Source: an uncultured Lachnospiraceae bacterium (GTDB lineage: Bacteria; Bacillota; Clostridia; Lachnospirales; Lachnospiraceae). Taken from it: a DNA stretch of 16,313 nucleotides. The stretch is taken from the NCBI GenBank assembly GCA_902476645.1, contig CABSEG010000066.1:1-16313 (forward strand), written 5' to 3'. The notes under the pieces are model-generated. The model was not told where the DNA came from, did no database searches, and saw only the letters and a list, made by a program, of their open reading frames with translations. Positions 14,365 through 16,313 of this stretch are shown piece after piece (positions within the stretch are counted from its first letter, which is position 1; each line of letters begins with the position of its first letter). The translations under genes were made by a program, and so were the position numbers.

Positions 14365-14400
14365 AAACCTCTTCCTTTCTTCCGGAACTTTTTACCATAT

Positions 14401-14429
14401 AGGAAAGGCTGTCTTTTTTACGGACAGCC
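14401..14429 (-). terminator. Weak hairpin, possible attenuator, between zapA and the U32 gene
   Basis: On the minus strand GGCTGTC (14423-14429) pairs with GACAGCC (14407-14413) around a 9-base loop, with G-T and A-T pairs extending it, then TTTCCTATAT. The T-tract is poor, so complete termination is unlikely. It lies 43 bases before the U32 start and may tune expression of the genes after zapA. Confidence 0.45.
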
Positions 14430-14487
14430 CTACATTTTACTCTTTTTTGTGACTCCTATGCCATCGCAGTCATTTCAAAACCAGAGC

Positions 14488-14892
14488 TTATTTTTTTTCC
14501 TTGAGCTCTGTCTCCAGCCTTACGATCCTCTTCTCATACTCCGTAGCATCTGTCTGATACCCCTTCAACTCATTTTGGGCCGTCTCCAGAGCAATCTGCG
14601 CATTGATTAGTTCATGCTTTAAATCGTATAATTCTTTATCCTTCTGAGCCAGTTCCTCTTCCACCATCTCCACCTGCCGTCTGGCTTTGAAATAATCGTC
14701 CGCGATATTCAATTCCAGAAGCATACTTTTATTTTCCTTGGACTGATGCTGATAGCCTTCCAGCTTTTTAAACTCAGCCAGCTTATTGTTGATATATGTA
14801 GCCACCTTCTGCAGATACTCTTCGCTTTCGTATCCGCCCAGAGTGAAGATTTTCCCATCAATCAGCACTTCTGTTTTATTTTTTGACGCCAT
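14488..14892 (-). CDS. zapA: Cell division protein ZapA
   Basis: ZapA binds and bundles FtsZ at midcell and helps the Z-ring form. The 134 residues comprise the ZapA globular head (about 5-60: KTEVLIDGKIFTLGGYESEEYLQ and VATYINNKLAEF), the conserved SMLLELNIADDYFKA helix (56-70), and a long coiled coil (about 72-134, VEMVEEELAQKDKELYDLK to LETELKEKK) longer than in Gram-negative ZapA. AAAGGA lies about 11 bases before the ATG, and its own promoter lies just after the ruvB stop. It heads the zapA-U32-SEDS-PBP block; clustering with SEDS and PBP genes fits a role in septal wall synthesis. Confidence 0.92.
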   Translation of the reverse strand: MASKNKTEVLIDGKIFTLGGYESEEYLQKVATYINNKLAEFKKLEGYQHQSKENKSMLLELNIADDYFKARRQVEMVEEELAQKDKELYDLKHELINAQIALETAQNELKGYQTDATEYEKRIVRLETELKEKK

Positions 14893-14924
14893 AGAGGTTT
14901 ATCCTTTCTCTTCATTCTAACTCT

Positions 14925-14952
14925 ATTATAAACAAATTCCCCTAAATTACAA
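14925..14952 (-). promoter_or_regulatory. Sigma-A promoter of zapA
   Basis: -35 TTGTAA (14947-14952), 16-base spacer, -10 TATAAT (14925-14930). The predicted start near 14918 gives a leader of about 26 nt. It lies between ruvB and zapA, so zapA and the following genes need not depend on ruvAB transcription. Confidence 0.7.
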
Positions 14953-14957
14953 CCTAT

Positions 14958-15950
14958 TTATTCATGAATTCCCATATGATGGAAAGCCAGCTGGGTAACT
15001 ACCCTGCCTCTAGGAGTCCTGGTGATAAACCCGTTCTTAATCAGATAAGGTTCATAGACTTCCTCTATGGTGCCGGAATCTTCCCCGATTGCCGCAGCCA
15101 ATGTATCCAGTCCTACCGGCCCTCCCTGGAACTTACTAATCATGGTATCCAAAATCAGCCGGTCCGTCTGATCCAGTCCATACTTGTCCACTTCCAGAAG
15201 ATCCAGCGCAAAGGAGGCCACTTCTTTTGTAATCTTACCGTCATACTTCACCTGGGCAAAGTCCCGCACGCGCTTTAACAGCCGGTTGGCCAGCCGGGGC
15301 GTCCCTCTGGAGCGCTTCGCCAGCTCTGCCGCGCCGGTGGGACTGATTTCCACTCCCAGGATCTTTGCAGAATGCAACAGAATCGTCGTCAGTTCCTCTT
15401 CCGTATAAAACTCCAGATGATGGATTACACCGAACCGGTCTCTTAAGGGGGCTGTCAAAAGTCCGGCCCGGGTGGTTGCCCCCACCAGAGTAAACTTTGG
15501 CAGATCCAGACGAATGGAACGGGCGGAGGCTCCTTTTCCGATCAGAATGTCAATGGCATAATCCTCCATAGCCGGATAGAGCACCTCCTCCACCTGCCTG
15601 TTCAGCCTGTGGATTTCATCTACAAAAAGCACATCCTTTTCCTGGAGATTATTTAGGATTGCAGCCATCTCTCCCGGCTTTTCAATGGCAGGTCCTGAAG
15701 TCACCTTCAGGTTTACTCCCATCTCATTGGCAATGATGCCCGCCAGAGTGGTCTTGCCCAGTCCGGGAGGTCCGTAAAACAACACGTGATCCAAAACCTC
15801 TCCCCTCTGCTTGGCCGCCTGGATATAAATTCGCAAATTTTCTTTCGCCTTTTCCTGGCCGATGTATTCATCCAGGCTTTTCGGCCTTAGACCGGGCTCC
15901 ATCTTTTTATCTTCTTCGGTTAAATCCGTGGTAATGATTCGCTTTCCCAT
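14958..15950 (-). CDS. ruvB: Holliday junction branch migration ATPase RuvB
   Basis: RuvB is the hexameric AAA+ motor that pulls DNA through the RuvA-bound Holliday junction. The 330 residues show Walker A GPPGLGKTT (60-68), Walker B FVDEIHR (109-115), sensor 1 GATTRAG and a LRDRFG motif carrying the arginine finger, then the C-terminal winged helix ending RTPRGRVVTQLAFHHMG. The usual family N-terminus, about KRIITT after the Met, supports the ATG at 15950, with AAGGA 8 bases before it. An ATG three codons upstream (15959) touches the same ribosome-binding site. The end of ruvA lies 11 bases upstream, so the two are co-transcribed and probably coupled. All catalytic motifs look intact. Confidence 0.97.
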   Translation of the reverse strand: MGKRIITTDLTEEDKKMEPGLRPKSLDEYIGQEKAKENLRIYIQAAKQRGEVLDHVLFYGPPGLGKTTLAGIIANEMGVNLKVTSGPAIEKPGEMAAILNNLQEKDVLFVDEIHRLNRQVEEVLYPAMEDYAIDILIGKGASARSIRLDLPKFTLVGATTRAGLLTAPLRDRFGVIHHLEFYTEEELTTILLHSAKILGVEISPTGAAELAKRSRGTPRLANRLLKRVRDFAQVKYDGKITKEVASFALDLLEVDKYGLDQTDRLILDTMISKFQGGPVGLDTLAAAIGEDSGTIEEVYEPYLIKNGFITRTPRGRVVTQLAFHHMGIHE

Positions 15951-15961
15951 ATTCTGCATCC

Positions 15962-16313
15962 TTATCTATAAGACATCTGCTTTAACGCCAACTTTAAAAT
16001 CTGTTCCGCATCCATGTCCTTTTCTCCTGCAACTGCTCTGACAGCCCGTAAAGCCTCCGCGTTGGAATATCCCAACGCAACCAGAGCTTCCACCGCCTCT
16101 GCTCTGGCATCCGATATGCCTTCAGTTAGAGATGGGGGAATACCGGGCTCCAGCCGCTTTTCAAATGCCTCTTCCAGACTGAGCTTATCCTTTAGGTCTA
16201 AAATCATGCGTTTCGCCGTCTTAGGCCCAATTCCAGGTGCCCTGGATATAGTCTTCACATCGTCAGATAGCACGGCAAAACGCAGATCGTCTGCCGATAG
16301 GGCCGCCAAAACC
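15962..16313 (-). CDS. ruvA: Holliday junction binding protein RuvA, N-terminus cut by the window edge
   Basis: The frame is open to the right edge; the first OB-fold domain is outside the window. Visible are the end of domain II with the helix-hairpin-helix DNA-binding motif (ISRAPGIGPKTAKRMILDLK) and, after a flexible linker, domain III (DARAEAVEALVALGYSNAEA), which contacts RuvB and regulates it. About 117 of roughly 200 residues are present. TTG at 16309-16307 is an internal codon, not a start, because the upstream frame continues. The gene ends 11 bases before the chosen ruvB start. ruvC is not in view. Confidence 0.95.
   Translation of the reverse strand, partial: VLAALSADDLRFAVLSDDVKTISRAPGIGPKTAKRMILDLKDKLSLEEAFEKRLEPGIPPSLTEGISDARAEAVEALVALGYSNAEALRAVRAVAGEKDMDAEQILKLALKQMSYR

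Noticed and set aside
1..16313. CRISPR array, insertion sequence, prophage, toxin-antitoxin or defence system
   Set aside because: No regularly spaced repeats, transposase or integrase motifs, terminal inverted repeats or foreign-looking gene cluster were seen; the order is that of core Clostridia genes.

Overview
The window looks like a chromosomal segment of a Gram-positive, low-to-mid GC Clostridia bacterium, most likely a Lachnospiraceae member. The reasons are the gene order rpmB / Asp23 (YloU) / FakA (YloV) / recG, the ytfI-like DUF2953 gene next to gerW (ytfJ), the chain ruvA-ruvB-zapA-U32-SEDS-PBP, strong AGGAGG ribosome-binding sites and a DUF6465-type protein. The genus cannot be fixed from the sequence alone. 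Every gene except rpmB lies on the minus strand, so the natural reading direction is from high to low coordinates.

From the right edge leftwards: (1) the C-terminal part of ruvA and all of ruvB (Holliday-junction migration). (2) A division and wall block starting at a clear promoter: zapA, a large U32 protein (RNA-hydroxylase type), an ftsW/rodA-family SEDS glycosyltransferase started by TTG, and a class B penicillin-binding protein whose start overlaps the end of the SEDS gene. (3) A new promoter (TTGACT-17-TATACT) drives a Nudix hydrolase gene. A strong terminator-like hairpin follows, then a co-directional run: polyphosphate:AMP phosphotransferase (double PPK2), a 108-aa unknown, DUF2953 (YtfI-like), gerW/ytfJ, and a 46-aa membrane protein too short for routine ORF calling. 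(4) rpmB on the plus strand, with a strong extended -10 promoter and a strong terminator that also separates it from the convergent gerW run. (5) Divergent from rpmB, the asp23 (yloU)-fakA-recG operon with its own promoter. (6) At the left edge, the first 123 residues of a Lys/Ala-rich DUF6465-like protein with its own promoter and a duplicated 9-bp motif in its leader.

Functional themes are DNA repair (RuvAB, RecG), septation and wall synthesis (ZapA, SEDS, PBP), fatty-acid activation (FakA, probably with Asp23), phosphoanhydride and nucleotide turnover (Nudix, PPK2), and spore-associated functions (GerW with its DUF2953 partner). Most of this is conserved core genome. I see no mobile element, CRISPR array, tRNA or rRNA, and no convincing new defence or biosynthetic system.

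The best leads are small: a possible terminator versus Shine-Dalgarno switch between the Nudix and PPK2 genes, the 46-aa membrane protein, the histone-H1-like tail and repeated leader motif of the left-edge gene, the apparent internal duplication of the U32 protein, and the acidic/basic out-of-frame overlap between the SEDS and PBP genes. No gene-free stretch exceeds 300 bases; the longest is the ~200-bp divergent region at 4561-4764, which holds two promoters.
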